This document shows, piece after piece, positions 43,301 through 52,242 of a stretch of 64,000 nucleotides of DNA. A program made the translations under genes and the position numbers. The notes under the pieces are model-generated. The model was not told the origin of the DNA. It did not search any database and saw only the letters and a program-made list of their open reading frames with translations. The stretch spans positions 434,001 to 498,000 of the forward strand of contig JAEYWY010000017.1 of the NCBI GenBank assembly GCA_023428695.1, read 5' to 3'. The stretch's first letter is position 1. The number at the start of each line of letters is the position of its first letter. The stretch is from Bacteroidota bacterium (GTDB lineage Bacteria > Bacteroidota > Bacteroidia > Cytophagales > Cyclobacteriaceae).

Positions 43301-43687
43301 TCATTTCTTTTTGCTCTTCAGCTTTTTTATACGCACCTCCACAAGCTTTCGGATTTCTTCAAGCTCAGTCAGACTCAGATCTGCGTTTGAGAAATAGGAT
43401 ACAATATTCGAGGGCGAACCTTTGAGATAGTTGGAAATAATCGGTTTCACCCTGTTTTTGAAATACGTCTGCTTTGAGACCAGGGGATAATACTGGTTTA
43501 TTTTGCCAAATGAGTTATAGCCAAGAAACCCCTTTTTGACGAGCACACGAATCACTGTAGAAACCGTGGTATATGCCGGCTTGGGTTCCGGGAATTGATC
43601 CAGAATATCCTTAAGGAATCCCTGCTCAATCTTCCAGACATATTGCATTACCTGTTCTTCAGCCCTGGTAAGTTCACGAATCTCCAT
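43301..43687 (-). CDS. BlaI/MecI/CopY-family repressor
   Basis: A 128-residue winged-helix repressor. 'LTRAEEQVMQYVWKIEQGFLKDILDQF' and 'YTTVSTVIRVLVKKGFLGYNSFGKINQYYPLVS' are the standard DNA-binding half, followed by a dimerisation half with helices and a Lys-rich tail. It should be cut or inactivated by the M56 protein encoded 4 bp downstream. A perfect palindrome overlapping its own promoter (43692-43722) indicates autoregulation. The ATG sits 5 nt after the -7 box, so the mRNA may be leaderless. Confidence 0.92.
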   Translation of the reverse strand: MEIRELTRAEEQVMQYVWKIEQGFLKDILDQFPEPKPAYTTVSTVIRVLVKKGFLGYNSFGKINQYYPLVSKQTYFKNRVKPIISNYLKGSPSNIVSYFSNADLSLTELEEIRKLVEVRIKKLKSKKK

Positions 43688-43691
43688 ACCT

Positions 43692-43722
43692 CAAAAATAT
43701 GACTATAAATATAGTCATACAA
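43692..43722 (-). promoter_or_regulatory. blaI promoter with operator in the spacer
   Basis: Minus strand: TTG (43722-43720), 20-nt spacer, then TATTTTTG (43699-43692). The palindrome TATGACTATA-N2-TATAGTCATA (43698-43719) fills the spacer and touches both boxes. Confidence 0.75.
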
Positions 43723-43825
43723 CTATTTTTATACTTATAATTCATAAAATGTAAAAACAGCCCCAAACGAACCAAAACCTTTCATTGCAGTTGGGCGAGG
43801 AATCATCAATGTTCGGTTTTTTTCT

Positions 43826-43833
43826 TACTTTTG
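43826..43833 (+). promoter_or_regulatory. Bacteroidota -7 box (TACTTTTG)
   Basis: TAnnTTTG box 57 nt before the ATG of the membrane protein at 43890. No clear -33 box. Confidence 0.4.
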
Positions 43834-43889
43834 ACGTATCCATCATCCCGATGTGAGTCACTTGCTTTACCAAATCCCTAAATCTTACT

Positions 43890-44444
43890 ATGAGCGTACG
43901 CGATCTATTCAGACTAATGCTGAAACTTTTTGGGCTCTATACCCTTCTCAGCAGTCTTTTCACTGTGCCTTTTTATATTGGATTGATTCTTTTTGAATTC
44001 AACTGGTTTTACGTCCTCGGCGCCATCGCACTTGGACTGGCGATGATCGCATTCTTTTTTTACCTGGTTTTCAGACCCGATCCGATCATCGATATGCTTC
44101 GACTTCCAACCGGGTTTGATCAGGATCACATTTCATTTGACCGAATCGATGCAGTGTCGCTGACAAGAATCGGCGTGGTGGTTATAGGCGGTTTTTTCCT
44201 TCTCCGGAACATTGGATCAGCCCTTGTGAACCTTTACACACTTTTCCATGCATCAGTAGCCTCAACCTACGACCGTGAATCAGACTTTGTTATGCAAAAA
44301 GAGCCTCGCGAACTTGTCATAAATCTTATTTCCGTCGCTATTAGTTGGCTTCTCATAACAAATGCCACACGCGTTGCGCGTTTCCTGGCATCTCAGGAGA
44401 AGGGGGAATCTGAGATTCCTGCCGACTCAGGCACCGATCAATAA
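43890..44444 (+). CDS. Hypothetical membrane protein
   Basis: A 184-residue inner-membrane protein with four hydrophobic segments (about 12-32, 38-60, 92-115 and 143-160) and a short acidic C-terminus. A soluble loop of about 30 residues ('PTGFDQDHISFDRIDAVS') lies between segments 2 and 3. No family is recognised. It is divergent from the blaI gene and precedes the patatin gene by about 100 bp. No conserved catalytic pattern is seen. Confidence 0.75.
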   Translation: MSVRDLFRLMLKLFGLYTLLSSLFTVPFYIGLILFEFNWFYVLGAIALGLAMIAFFFYLVFRPDPIIDMLRLPTGFDQDHISFDRIDAVSLTRIGVVVIGGFFLLRNIGSALVNLYTLFHASVASTYDRESDFVMQKEPRELVINLISVAISWLLITNATRVARFLASQEKGESEIPADSGTDQ

Positions 44445-44545
44445 CAACAGTTCGACCTCGCTTCGAAACGCTAAGCCGACATCCCGGAAAATCAGGTTGC
44501 CGCGCAATTTGTTTTTCGATATGTTCGTTCACATTACCCCGTCTT

Positions 44546-46231
44546 ATGGAGACGAGCGCTAACCCCCACGATGAACCCTTTTATGTCGGACTTTGCATGG
44601 CCGGCGCAGTTTCTGCCGGTGCATACACTGCCGGCGTGATGGATTATCTTATTGAAGCGCTGCAAGAATGGGAACAGGCACGAAAGCGCGGCGACGCGGA
44701 TATCCCAACGCATCGTGTTGTCATTCCGATTATCGGCGGGGCCAGTGCAGGTGGAATGACCGCCGTTATCAGCGCGGCAGCAGCTGTGAGCCCCCTACCA
44801 CCGGTTACACGCGCGGACGAAACGAACTTGTTAAACAATCGCCCGGAAAACCGGTTCTATCACTCGTGGGTTGATCTCACGGGAGAAGATGTTTTCGAAC
44901 AAATGCTTGATACGAATGATATCAGCAAGGGAAAAATACGCTCATTTCTGAATTCGGGATTCATCGAAGAAATCGCGACCCGCGCACTTGTACTGGATAC
45001 ACCTTCGCATGTAGACCGACCGTATTTCAATAAAAATCTCAGGATATTTCTGACACTTAGTAACCTTCGCGGATACTGGTACAACCTTTTCTTTCGCAGC
45101 GCGAACGATGAACGCAGTGCATACTTTATTCATCGCCACAACGACTACGCACGTTTTGTCCTCAACCGGACAGAATACGCTAATGACGGATGGATACCGC
45201 TTGACTTTTTTACAGGAACATCGGTCGCAATCGCGCGCGATGCTGCGATGGCTACCGGTGCATTTCCACTTGGCCTCCAGGCGAGGAAGGTTATTCGCGA
45301 GGCCCGGCATGTCAATGACATTTCATGGTTACGTGAGACATTGCTCAGGAATCCCCTACCCGAAGGCGAATATGAATCACTTGCTGTTGATGGTGGAATG
45401 CTCAACAACGAACCATTTGAGCACGTCCGCCAGGAGCTTGCCGAACTCACTAACCAACACGATCCAAAGTTGTTCAACAGGTTTAATACATTTCAAAGTA
45501 CAATCCTGATGATCGATCCTTTTCCGGGGGTTGAGCCCGATTACAAGCCAAACAACAACCTCAAAGAAGTTGCATTCGGTACACTGGGCGCATTGATTAA
45601 CCAGGCCCGTGTAAAACCGGATGCGCTGCTTGATGCATTGGACGACGATTGTGCGGGGCAGTATCTCATCGCCCCGACGCGTAATGTGATTCAGCCTGAC
45701 GGAAGTGAGGTCAAAGAAACCGGCGATCGCGCAATTGCATGCGGAGCATTCGGAGGCTTTTCGGGGTTTCTTCACAAAGAGTTCAGGATCCACGATTTCT
45801 TCCTTGGACGTGCAAACTGCGAAAAATTTCTGCGCGATCATTTCGTTGTCCCCGAAGACAGTACGAACATCATAACGCATGGTTATGCGTCGCTCACTCC
45901 GGAGCAACGTGCGCGTTTTTATTCGACAAAATTCAAGAATCGATTACCGATTATCCCCGTGTTAAAGCCGCGAGGTCAGAAGTATCTGCCTCTGTTTTCA
46001 TCGGAATCAGATTGGCCGTCAATTGCGGAAAAGGTAATCGAAGATTTTCGACCTCCAATGAAACGCCGCGTGGAATCACTGATCATGAATCTGGCAGATT
46101 ACAACGCATTCACCTGGCTGGCCCTCGCAGCAGGAAGCCGGATCATTCTCAGAAGAAAAATCGCCGGCGCGGTTATCGATACTATAAAATCATCGCTTGG
46201 CGCACACAACCTTATCCGGAAGCGAAAATAA
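44546..46231 (+). CDS. Patatin-like phospholipase
   Basis: A 561-residue cytoplasmic or membrane-associated hydrolase. The oxyanion loop 'GAVSAGAYTAGV' (20-31), the nucleophile Ser67 in GASAG (65-69) and the catalytic Asp282 in 'AVDGGMLNNEPF' form the Ser-Asp dyad of patatins. The length and the C-terminal extension match the DUF3376-like subfamily of larger bacterial patatins rather than ExoU. A hydrophobic stretch near residues 510-530 may anchor it. It would release fatty acids from phospholipids. The start is a plain ATG with no clear ribosome site. Confidence 0.9.
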   Translation: METSANPHDEPFYVGLCMAGAVSAGAYTAGVMDYLIEALQEWEQARKRGDADIPTHRVVIPIIGGASAGGMTAVISAAAAVSPLPPVTRADETNLLNNRPENRFYHSWVDLTGEDVFEQMLDTNDISKGKIRSFLNSGFIEEIATRALVLDTPSHVDRPYFNKNLRIFLTLSNLRGYWYNLFFRSANDERSAYFIHRHNDYARFVLNRTEYANDGWIPLDFFTGTSVAIARDAAMATGAFPLGLQARKVIREARHVNDISWLRETLLRNPLPEGEYESLAVDGGMLNNEPFEHVRQELAELTNQHDPKLFNRFNTFQSTILMIDPFPGVEPDYKPNNNLKEVAFGTLGALINQARVKPDALLDALDDDCAGQYLIAPTRNVIQPDGSEVKETGDRAIACGAFGGFSGFLHKEFRIHDFFLGRANCEKFLRDHFVVPEDSTNIITHGYASLTPEQRARFYSTKFKNRLPIIPVLKPRGQKYLPLFSSESDWPSIAEKVIEDFRPPMKRRVESLIMNLADYNAFTWLALAAGSRIILRRKIAGAVIDTIKSSLGAHNLIRKRK

Positions 46232-46339
46232 AAAACGCCGCACTGACTTATGAGTCTGCCTGTCGTGCAGACCGATTCAGGCATGCAATTTTTACTGTGA
46301 CCTTCACAACGGTTGTTCTAAACATTAAACAATATTGTC

Positions 46340-46585
46340 ATGACAAAAGGAAATACAATACTACTGGCTGCTCTCGGCGGGGCTGCACTCGCTGCGATAC
46401 TGGCCAACTTCCTGACTACGGAAAAAGGCAGGGAGTTTCTGGACTCCGCTACCGATACCATTAAGGACATTTCGGGACGGGCAACGGAATATGCCCGAAA
46501 CAATCTCGGTCAGGTCCTCAGTGAAACCAAATCGAGTGTTGGACAAGTAGTCAAGGAAAAGATTGCACAACAATTGCAAAAGTAG
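46340..46585 (+). CDS. YtxH-domain protein
   Basis: An 81-residue protein with one N-terminal membrane segment (about 6-24, 'ILLAALGGAALAAILANF') followed by 'TTEKGREFLDSATDTIKDISGRATEYARN', an amphipathic helix. This is the YtxH layout (gas-vesicle-like general stress proteins). A stress or envelope role is inferred. A GAAA-loop hairpin follows the stop. Confidence 0.85.
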   Translation: MTKGNTILLAALGGAALAAILANFLTTEKGREFLDSATDTIKDISGRATEYARNNLGQVLSETKSSVGQVVKEKIAQQLQK

Positions 46586-46589
46586 CTTC

Positions 46590-46616
46590 GAAGGAACCGA
46601 AAGGTTCCTTCTTCAT
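46590..46616 (+). terminator. Terminator after YtxH gene
   Basis: GAAGGAACC-GAAA-GGTTCCTTC, a perfect 9-bp stem with a GNRA-type loop 4 nt after the stop; the T-tract is weak (TTCATAATG). Confidence 0.7.
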
Positions 46617-46709
46617 AATGATTCTGTGGAGAAAATTGCTTCATTCTCCATTCTCCATTGACCTCATGCATCATTTAAAAGGTACCAGTTTATCGGTCGA
46701 TTGCTTACC

Positions 46710-48395
46710 ATGAAGCAAAATCATCTGGTATGGGTTGCTTCGGCAATACTGTTGACGACCGGCCTGGTTGTTACCCTCGATATAGGTGAGGTCGTTGCCA
46801 CGCTTTCATCTCACCTGTTGTCAAATGAACACACGTCTTCATATAATGCCGACATAATAAAACTGGCAGGACGTGAATTAATCTGGATCAGCCTTTCCGG
46901 ATTTGCATGCGTATTTCTCGTCGGTAGTCAAACATTCTCAATCGTGGTCAACCGCGTTGAGCAATTAATTTCTGCACATTCAAAACGGACACTGACGATA
47001 ACACTCGCGGGTTGCGCGATGGTCGCGTGGATCACTGCGACATCAGTCTTAAAAGAGTTTCCCAATTCCGCAGACGAATATGCTTACGTTTTCCAGGCAA
47101 GTGACTTCAGTCAGGGGAAACTTTGGAGCGACGTTCATGACCATCCTGAGTTTTTCGAATTCGACCACATCGTACAAAAGGAAAACAAATGGATGAGCAG
47201 ATTCCCTCCCGGATGGCCCCTCATTCTTAGTCTGGCTTTCATTCTTGTATTGCCTCCATTCGTCCTCAGCATAGCCTGTGGTGTCATCGCTATGTATTTT
47301 TTCTTTCACCTGGTCGAACACATATATGGCAAACGTATCGCGCTGTGGTCAACATTGGCGGTTGTAACATCTTCGTTTTTCCTTTTCAACACAGCATCCT
47401 TCTTCTCACACATTAGTTCGCTGCTGCACGTGGTGCTGGCGATCTATCTGACGGTGCTGTACTTCGATGATAGGAAACTCTGGCGTGCGATCGTTGCCGG
47501 ATTTTTCGTCGGCATGCTGGCGATTACAAGGCCGTATACTGCAGTATTGCTCCTGAGTATTTTTTATGGATGGGTCGTATACCAATATCGGATGGAGTCA
47601 ATCAGGCCGCTCGTGGCTATTGCGTTTGGCACCCTTCCCTGCATTGCGTTTTACCTCTGGTACAACGCTTCCACTACTGGAAATATGTTTCTCCCCGTTA
47701 CCGTGTGGGCATATCCTGAAGAAAGACTCGGTTTCTATGGCGACCATACGCTGATGCTTGGGATCAAACATATTGTGAAACGTTTCCTGATGTTCATCTA
47801 CTGGGTTTCACCACACCTCCTGTTGCTTTATTTTGTTTTGCTTTCTCGCAGCAGTGACGTTCGCAAACGCCCGGAGGATTTCTTCTTCGCGGTACTTGTA
47901 CCTGGTTACATATTATACTACTCGTACGGCGGAAACCAATACGGTCCACGATTCTACTTCGAAGCATTTCCGTTTCTTGTTGTCTTTGTGACCGCACGTG
48001 CAATTAGGAGCACGGGTTGGATAAAGGTGATATTCATCACAGGAATAGTCTATGCGTTTGTGCGCATCCCTGTGATCTCCGCGCGGGAAAATCAAATTGT
48101 CCGTGAGCGTATGGACATATACGATCAGGTAGCCCGCAAAAAGATTGAACACGCCGTGGTATTTATCGCATCTCCAACAGGTGTAATCAGACCTATGGAT
48201 GAAGAAAACCTCAACCGAAATGACAAGCATTACAGCAATGATGTGTTATACGCGCTTGATCTTGGCGACCATAATCCGGTCTTGATGAAGCAGTATCCGA
48301 ACCGACGTTACTTCCGTTATGAACGTCATCCCGAAAGGACACGCGGTGTACTAATCGAAATCACAGCCGATTCTTCAGATTACATCAGGCGTTGA
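46710..48395 (+). CDS. GT-C-type membrane glycosyltransferase
   Basis: A 561-residue protein with about 11 hydrophobic segments. 'FPNSADEYAYVFQASDFSQGKLW' holds the acidic catalytic loop (DEY) of the PMT/ArnT-like GT39 superfamily, which takes sugars from lipid carriers. The periplasmic loop contains 'WMSRFPPGWPL' and 'FYLWYNASTTGNMF', common to these enzymes. The soluble C-terminus is short. The ATG at 46710 is chosen because the frame otherwise starts at a TTG. The acceptor is unknown; protein or lipid A glycosylation are options. Confidence 0.8.
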   Translation: MKQNHLVWVASAILLTTGLVVTLDIGEVVATLSSHLLSNEHTSSYNADIIKLAGRELIWISLSGFACVFLVGSQTFSIVVNRVEQLISAHSKRTLTITLAGCAMVAWITATSVLKEFPNSADEYAYVFQASDFSQGKLWSDVHDHPEFFEFDHIVQKENKWMSRFPPGWPLILSLAFILVLPPFVLSIACGVIAMYFFFHLVEHIYGKRIALWSTLAVVTSSFFLFNTASFFSHISSLLHVVLAIYLTVLYFDDRKLWRAIVAGFFVGMLAITRPYTAVLLLSIFYGWVVYQYRMESIRPLVAIAFGTLPCIAFYLWYNASTTGNMFLPVTVWAYPEERLGFYGDHTLMLGIKHIVKRFLMFIYWVSPHLLLLYFVLLSRSSDVRKRPEDFFFAVLVPGYILYYSYGGNQYGPRFYFEAFPFLVVFVTARAIRSTGWIKVIFITGIVYAFVRIPVISARENQIVRERMDIYDQVARKKIEHAVVFIASPTGVIRPMDEENLNRNDKHYSNDVLYALDLGDHNPVLMKQYPNRRYFRYERHPERTRGVLIEITADSSDYIRR

Positions 48396-48409
48396 AAGGT
48401 GAACACATG

Positions 48410-48436
48410 AAAAAACCCTGACTATTAAGTCAGGGT
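48410..48436 (-). terminator. Terminator after lipoprotein gene
   Basis: ACCCTGACT-ATTA-AGTCAGGGT; on the minus strand a T6 run follows. It serves the operon ending at 48468 and faces the end of the GT-C gene. Confidence 0.88.
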
Positions 48437-48467
48437 CTTCTGTATAAACCTATGAACAAAACGAAAA

Positions 48468-48860
48468 CTACTCGTCGCAATTGCCGATGATGATGGGCTG
48501 TTGTTCTGTTCCGACTATGTTGATAAACTCAACTTCACCGGCCCTTCTGCCTGCAGAAATACAAACCACGCTTCCGGGTTTGATACCAAGCTTAGTGCCG
48601 TCAACCGTCTTCACATTCGCAGGTACGGTAAAAGTACACGTCGCACAGTCGACACTCTCTGCAAATTCTGTGTAGATTCCGGCTACCGTTACACTTGCCA
48701 CGTCGGCTTCTTCTTCAGCAATTGCAAGAGGCTCCTGTGTCTCAGGCGAACCCTGATCGAGTATCTCGTCTTCCGTGGTGCAACTGAATGCCGCCGAAAG
48801 CAGGGCGAAGGCCACGATTGCCCCTTTCAGAAATGATGTTTTTGATTTCATATATTCCAT
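48468..48860 (-). CDS. Small lipoprotein with beta-helix-like start
   Basis: About 130 residues (ATG at 48860; ATG at 48851 also possible) with lipobox 'LLSAAFSC'. Four cysteines remain in the mature part ('VDCATCTF', 'SVVCISA', 'IGNCDE'). The final stretch 'GSVVCISAGRRAGEVEFINIVGTEQQPIIIGNCD' has the look of the first coil of a right-handed parallel beta-helix, but the protein ends there. It may be a remnant of a longer enzyme or a small disulfide protein. It is cotranscribed with the PKD-esterase gene, 28 nt downstream. Confidence 0.75.
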   Translation of the reverse strand: MEYMKSKTSFLKGAIVAFALLSAAFSCTTEDEILDQGSPETQEPLAIAEEEADVASVTVAGIYTEFAESVDCATCTFTVPANVKTVDGTKLGIKPGSVVCISAGRRAGEVEFINIVGTEQQPIIIGNCDE

Positions 48861-48888
48861 AAATCTATATATTAAAAGGTTTGGTTTA

Positions 48889-49947
48889 CTACTTCTTAAC
48901 GATAACGCGTACATAATCTGAATCCGTGTTGGCTTTATCGTCAGTTACCTGAAGTCGGAAATAATATGTTCCTGTCTTCAACCCACTCACTTTAAGCTTC
49001 GCAGTTGAAGTGCCGCTCAGCGATGCAGATGGTCCGGCGATCTTTGTCCACGCATACTTCGTTATACTTCCATCAGAATCCGATCCTGATCCGCTTATAG
49101 TAGTGCTCGTTGATGACGAAAGGTATTTCGTCTGGTCACCCCCGGCATTTGCGGTCGGTATGTTGTTCCCTGCGTTCTTCTTGTTAGTCTGTGCGAGCAT
49201 CCATTCGTACACATTGGGTTTGTGAAGAGAATTGTCCACGCGATATGCATAATCCCACGCGTTGTGCTTAACACCTTTGTAGAGAGTAATCTTTGCCAAC
49301 GGGTTCGGAGTCGGCGTGGTGGCGTTAATCTTCTTCACCATGTTCACTGTCTTACCGACAGCAACAACATTATCAATATCCCCATGCGACGCCCATACAG
49401 GAATGTTTTCTCTGCCAATGTTTACTGCCTTTGACTGGTTATTGTATGCGCCACAAACAGGCACCACTGCAGCAAACAGTCCCGGATAATCCTGCGCCAT
49501 TGACCACGCTCCACCGCCTCCGAGACTGAGACCAGTTATGTAAATTCGTTTTTCGTCAACCCGCAGATAACTCTTGACGTAATCAATAACCTCCATGACA
49601 TACGACAAAGGCCAGTTGCCATAATTGTTTTTGAGCTGAGGTGAGATCAGGATGAATGGAAACTTTGTTCCGCCCTTGACAAATTTCGGCGGGCCATGTT
49701 TTGCCACCTTTTGAATGTTGTCAGCGAGGACATTCTTGTCTTTTGTATTCGGTCCACGTTCACCAAGGCCGTGCAGGAATATGACTATCGGGTATTTATT
49801 GGAATTTGAGTTATAGTCCGACGGCACATATTCGTAATATGCTATCGTCGATTTTGTGGTCGTTTTGAAATCAAGCTGCGCGCTTACTTGTGATGCTGCC
49901 GCTGAGAGTACCAGCGTGAGCAAGACATAATAGATTTGTTTCTTCAT
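48889..49947 (-). CDS. Secreted esterase with PKD-like domain
   Basis: A 352-residue exported protein (signal peptide ending SQVSAQ). Residues 30-255 are an alpha/beta hydrolase like feruloyl/acetylxylan esterases and phospholipase/carboxylesterase relatives: oxyanion 'IFLHGLGERG', nucleophile Ser141 in GLSLGGGG, and His in 'GVKHNAWDYAY'. Residues 262-350 are a PKD/REJ-like beta sandwich ('ANAGGDQTKYLSSSTSTTISGSGSDSDGSI' region). It probably removes acyl groups from polysaccharide. It is related in plan to the esterase at 31.9 kb. A small lipoprotein follows in the same transcript. Confidence 0.9.
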   Translation of the reverse strand: MKKQIYYVLLTLVLSAAASQVSAQLDFKTTTKSTIAYYEYVPSDYNSNSNKYPIVIFLHGLGERGPNTKDKNVLADNIQKVAKHGPPKFVKGGTKFPFILISPQLKNNYGNWPLSYVMEVIDYVKSYLRVDEKRIYITGLSLGGGGAWSMAQDYPGLFAAVVPVCGAYNNQSKAVNIGRENIPVWASHGDIDNVVAVGKTVNMVKKINATTPTPNPLAKITLYKGVKHNAWDYAYRVDNSLHKPNVYEWMLAQTNKKNAGNNIPTANAGGDQTKYLSSSTSTTISGSGSDSDGSITKYAWTKIAGPSASLSGTSTAKLKVSGLKTGTYYFRLQVTDDKANTDSDYVRVIVKK

Positions 49948-50467
49948 ACTCTGTGATTCTTGTGTTTTTTGCCGGCGAAACTGCCGCTAATGTTGTAACT
50001 CATCTTGCAGATTGATGTGAAGAGTAGTAGTGATCAGTTACCACGCACCTTTTCAATCGCGGCACAAAGATGCAGGGTGAATTCAAATCACAACGTTTCT
50101 AAAAAGTCGCAATGGCTCACTCGTAAGGAACGAAAGAAATCAAATGAGATCGGCAACGTCGTGCGTTTAGCACATACGTTGGATCGCCTGCAACGAACGA
50201 GTTGTAGAAAGATTTTTGATGTTACGACAGGTGGTTGTATTCTCCGTGGACTAACCGATCATCTCCACGGATAGCGACCAGGTTTTGACCAGAAATTGAG
50301 ATTGGCTTGAGATCGAAGCGTGGATGAAAAACAGGCGACTAATCAAAAAATTTTTTCCCCTGGGAAATGTGATGTAATATCTTCACGTGATGTGAAGATT
50401 TCTGCTCAATTGAAACGTGCGACTAAATGGAAAATGAGATTTGAATTCCTGGTCGCTTCAGATTCTA
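49948..50467. other. Gene-free region, 520 bases
   Basis: No supported gene; the one open frame of 89 codons (50005-50274) is not protein-like. It holds an AT-rich 'aaaaaattttttcccc' stretch near 50345 and an inverted repeat at 50379-50399, both beyond the GH53 stop. Confidence 0.5.
50379..50399. repeat. Inverted repeat
   Basis: ATCTTCAC-GTGAT-GTGAAGAT, perfect 8-bp arms, no T-run, 70 nt downstream of the galactanase stop codon and 430 nt upstream of the divergent esterase start. Confidence 0.45.
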
Positions 50468-51646
50468 CTAATGCGGAAACTTCATGAAGTCAATTCCTTT
50501 GTGCTGGTTACCGTTGAAATCAAAAAGCGTATTATTTTCCCACGATGATCCGGAACCCCAAAGATCTTTCACATCGGAAGTAATCCACGCAGGTTCCCAA
50601 TAAATAACGCCGAGTCCTCCTCCTTGCTGAACTTCCTGTGCCAGGCGAACGAGAAAGTCATATTGACCTTCTGGTGTGAACGGATATCCTTCCAGCGGCG
50701 CCAACTCGCCGAAGGCATTGTTGTACGAGTCGGCCGACTCGATCGTCCAAGGATAAGCAGTTTCCAGGATCATTACATCTTTGCCGTAACGGCTCTTGAA
50801 TGCCCCGGTCTTTTCATCAATCTGGTCCAGCGGTACCGTTGTGTGCCACAAAGGGTAGTAGGAAAATCCAACAATGTCAAAATCCGACACGTTGCCGGTT
50901 GAAGTAAGATTATCGAACCACCACTCGACATTTTTTGGATCTGCCACATGCAGGATGACTTTTATCTCCGTATTCCCATCTGCAGCTGCCTGTCTGACAG
51001 CCTGAATTCCCCCGTTTACAACGGTGCCCATATTCTCCCAATTTCCATCACAGACATTCAGTTTTGGAAATGCGGCCGGCGCATCGGTAAAAAGCATTCC
51101 GCAGTTCGTCTCGTTTCCGATTTGAACGAATTCAGGCAACAGCCCTTTCATTCGAAGCCGCGTCAGTGTGCGCAACGTGTATTCGTACACGGAATCCCTG
51201 AGGACTTCGATGGTTTCAATGTCTGTCCACGCTGCGGGAATGTGCTGCTTTCCGGGATCCGCCCAGGTGTCGGAATAATGAAAATCCAGCAGGACGTTCA
51301 TGCCTTCAGCCTTGCTTCTGGCAATAGCTTTCTCTACATCATTCAGATCATTGTAAAATTGTTTCCCGTCGTCGCCATAGACTTCCTTCGTCCAGGTTGG
51401 ATTGTGCCAAAGTCTTAATCGAACGAGGTCCGTGCCGTTGGCGCTGAAAATTCGGTAGGGGTCTTCCACTTTTCCGCCTTCGCGGTAGACGCCGTTGTGA
51501 TCGAGAATCTGGTTGACGTAAGACAGGTCGGCTCCGACGTAGAAGGGAGCGCTGTCCTGGCCGTGCTCCGGATCGTCTGTGGACCGGCACCCCAAGGCGA
51601 AAACAACAAACAGTGCGAATAACAAACAGGAGAAGTTGGTGTTCAT
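50468..51646 (-). CDS. GH53 arabinogalactan endo-beta-1,4-galactanase
   Basis: A 392-residue lipoprotein (lipobox 'FALGC', Cys20). The mature enzyme is a (beta/alpha)8 barrel of family GH53: 'YVGADLSYVNQILDHNG', 'DLVRLRLWHNPTW', acid/base Glu179 in 'QIGNET', nucleophile Glu295 in 'MILETAYPW'. It should cut beta-1,4-galactan in pectin side chains at the cell surface. No SusC/SusD or other pectin genes are next to it, so it is not in a classical utilisation locus. The start at 51646 has the expected signal. Confidence 0.93.
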   Translation of the reverse strand: MNTNFSCLLFALFVVFALGCRSTDDPEHGQDSAPFYVGADLSYVNQILDHNGVYREGGKVEDPYRIFSANGTDLVRLRLWHNPTWTKEVYGDDGKQFYNDLNDVEKAIARSKAEGMNVLLDFHYSDTWADPGKQHIPAAWTDIETIEVLRDSVYEYTLRTLTRLRMKGLLPEFVQIGNETNCGMLFTDAPAAFPKLNVCDGNWENMGTVVNGGIQAVRQAAADGNTEIKVILHVADPKNVEWWFDNLTSTGNVSDFDIVGFSYYPLWHTTVPLDQIDEKTGAFKSRYGKDVMILETAYPWTIESADSYNNAFGELAPLEGYPFTPEGQYDFLVRLAQEVQQGGGLGVIYWEPAWITSDVKDLWGSGSSWENNTLFDFNGNQHKGIDFMKFPH

Positions 51647-51714
51647 ATCATTCGAAGGTGCTAACCAGTTTGTATTCCAAATTACAGCAAATCCTGTCAG
51701 CGCAAAACGGTCTC

Positions 51715-51744
51715 AAAAGAAAAACCCGGTGGTATTCACCGGGT
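51715..51744 (-). terminator. Terminator after cold-shock gene
   Basis: ACCCGGTG-GTATT-CACCGGGT; on the minus strand followed by TTTTCTTTTG. It lies 28 nt past the stop at 51772. Confidence 0.85.
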
Positions 51745-51771
51745 CCTGTTTTCACCTGGCTTTGTGCAAGG

Positions 51772-52221
51772 TTATATTTTTCTGACATTCACTGCACTCA
51801 GGCCTTTGGGACTTTTCTCTGTTTCAAAAGTTACGCGATCATTATCACGTAGTTCGAAGGAAAGGACTTTGCTGTGAACGAATATACTCTCTCCGGTATT
51901 TTCATCCTTAATGAATCCATACCCTTTGGCGTCGTTGAAGAACATTACCCGTCCTTTGCGCTCGGTAACCGGAGTCGCACCTTCCCTGTTGCGGGAGCCC
52001 AGGTCAATATCTTCTTCCTTGATATCGCGCTTCTTAGACGGGTCGGGTGGTACTGTCGTAAGGTTGCCGTTTTCGTCAACGTAGGCCAGCATGTCTTCGA
52101 GGGTCTTGCCTTCCTTGGCATTTGCCCGGCGTTCCGCAAGACGCTCCTCTTTTTCTTTCTTCTTTTGAAGGCGTTTCTTTTCTTTTTCTTTCTTACTGAA
52201 TGTTGCCTGTGATTTTGCCAT
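51772..52221 (-). CDS. Cold-shock-domain protein with charged N-terminus
   Basis: A 149-residue protein. The first 45 residues are a Lys/Glu-rich helix ('KKEKEKKRLQKKKEKEERLAERR'; cited in part). The C-terminal 65 residues form a cold-shock domain with RNP1 'KGYGFI' and RNP2 'SIFVHS', which bind single-stranded nucleic acid. The central part is acidic and flexible. It acts as RNA chaperone in the cytoplasm. The arrangement is common in Bacteroidota, longer than the usual 65-70-residue Csp. Confidence 0.92.
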   Translation of the reverse strand: MAKSQATFSKKEKEKKRLQKKKEKEERLAERRANAKEGKTLEDMLAYVDENGNLTTVPPDPSKKRDIKEEDIDLGSRNREGATPVTERKGRVMFFNDAKGYGFIKDENTGESIFVHSKVLSFELRDNDRVTFETEKSPKGLSAVNVRKI

Positions 52222-52242
52222 GTGATGTTTTGTACCGCGAGT

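Noticed and set aside
50005..50274. Open frame of 89 codons
   Set aside because: Composition is not protein-like (many Arg, His, Cys), no ribosome site, lies in an otherwise gene-free stretch.
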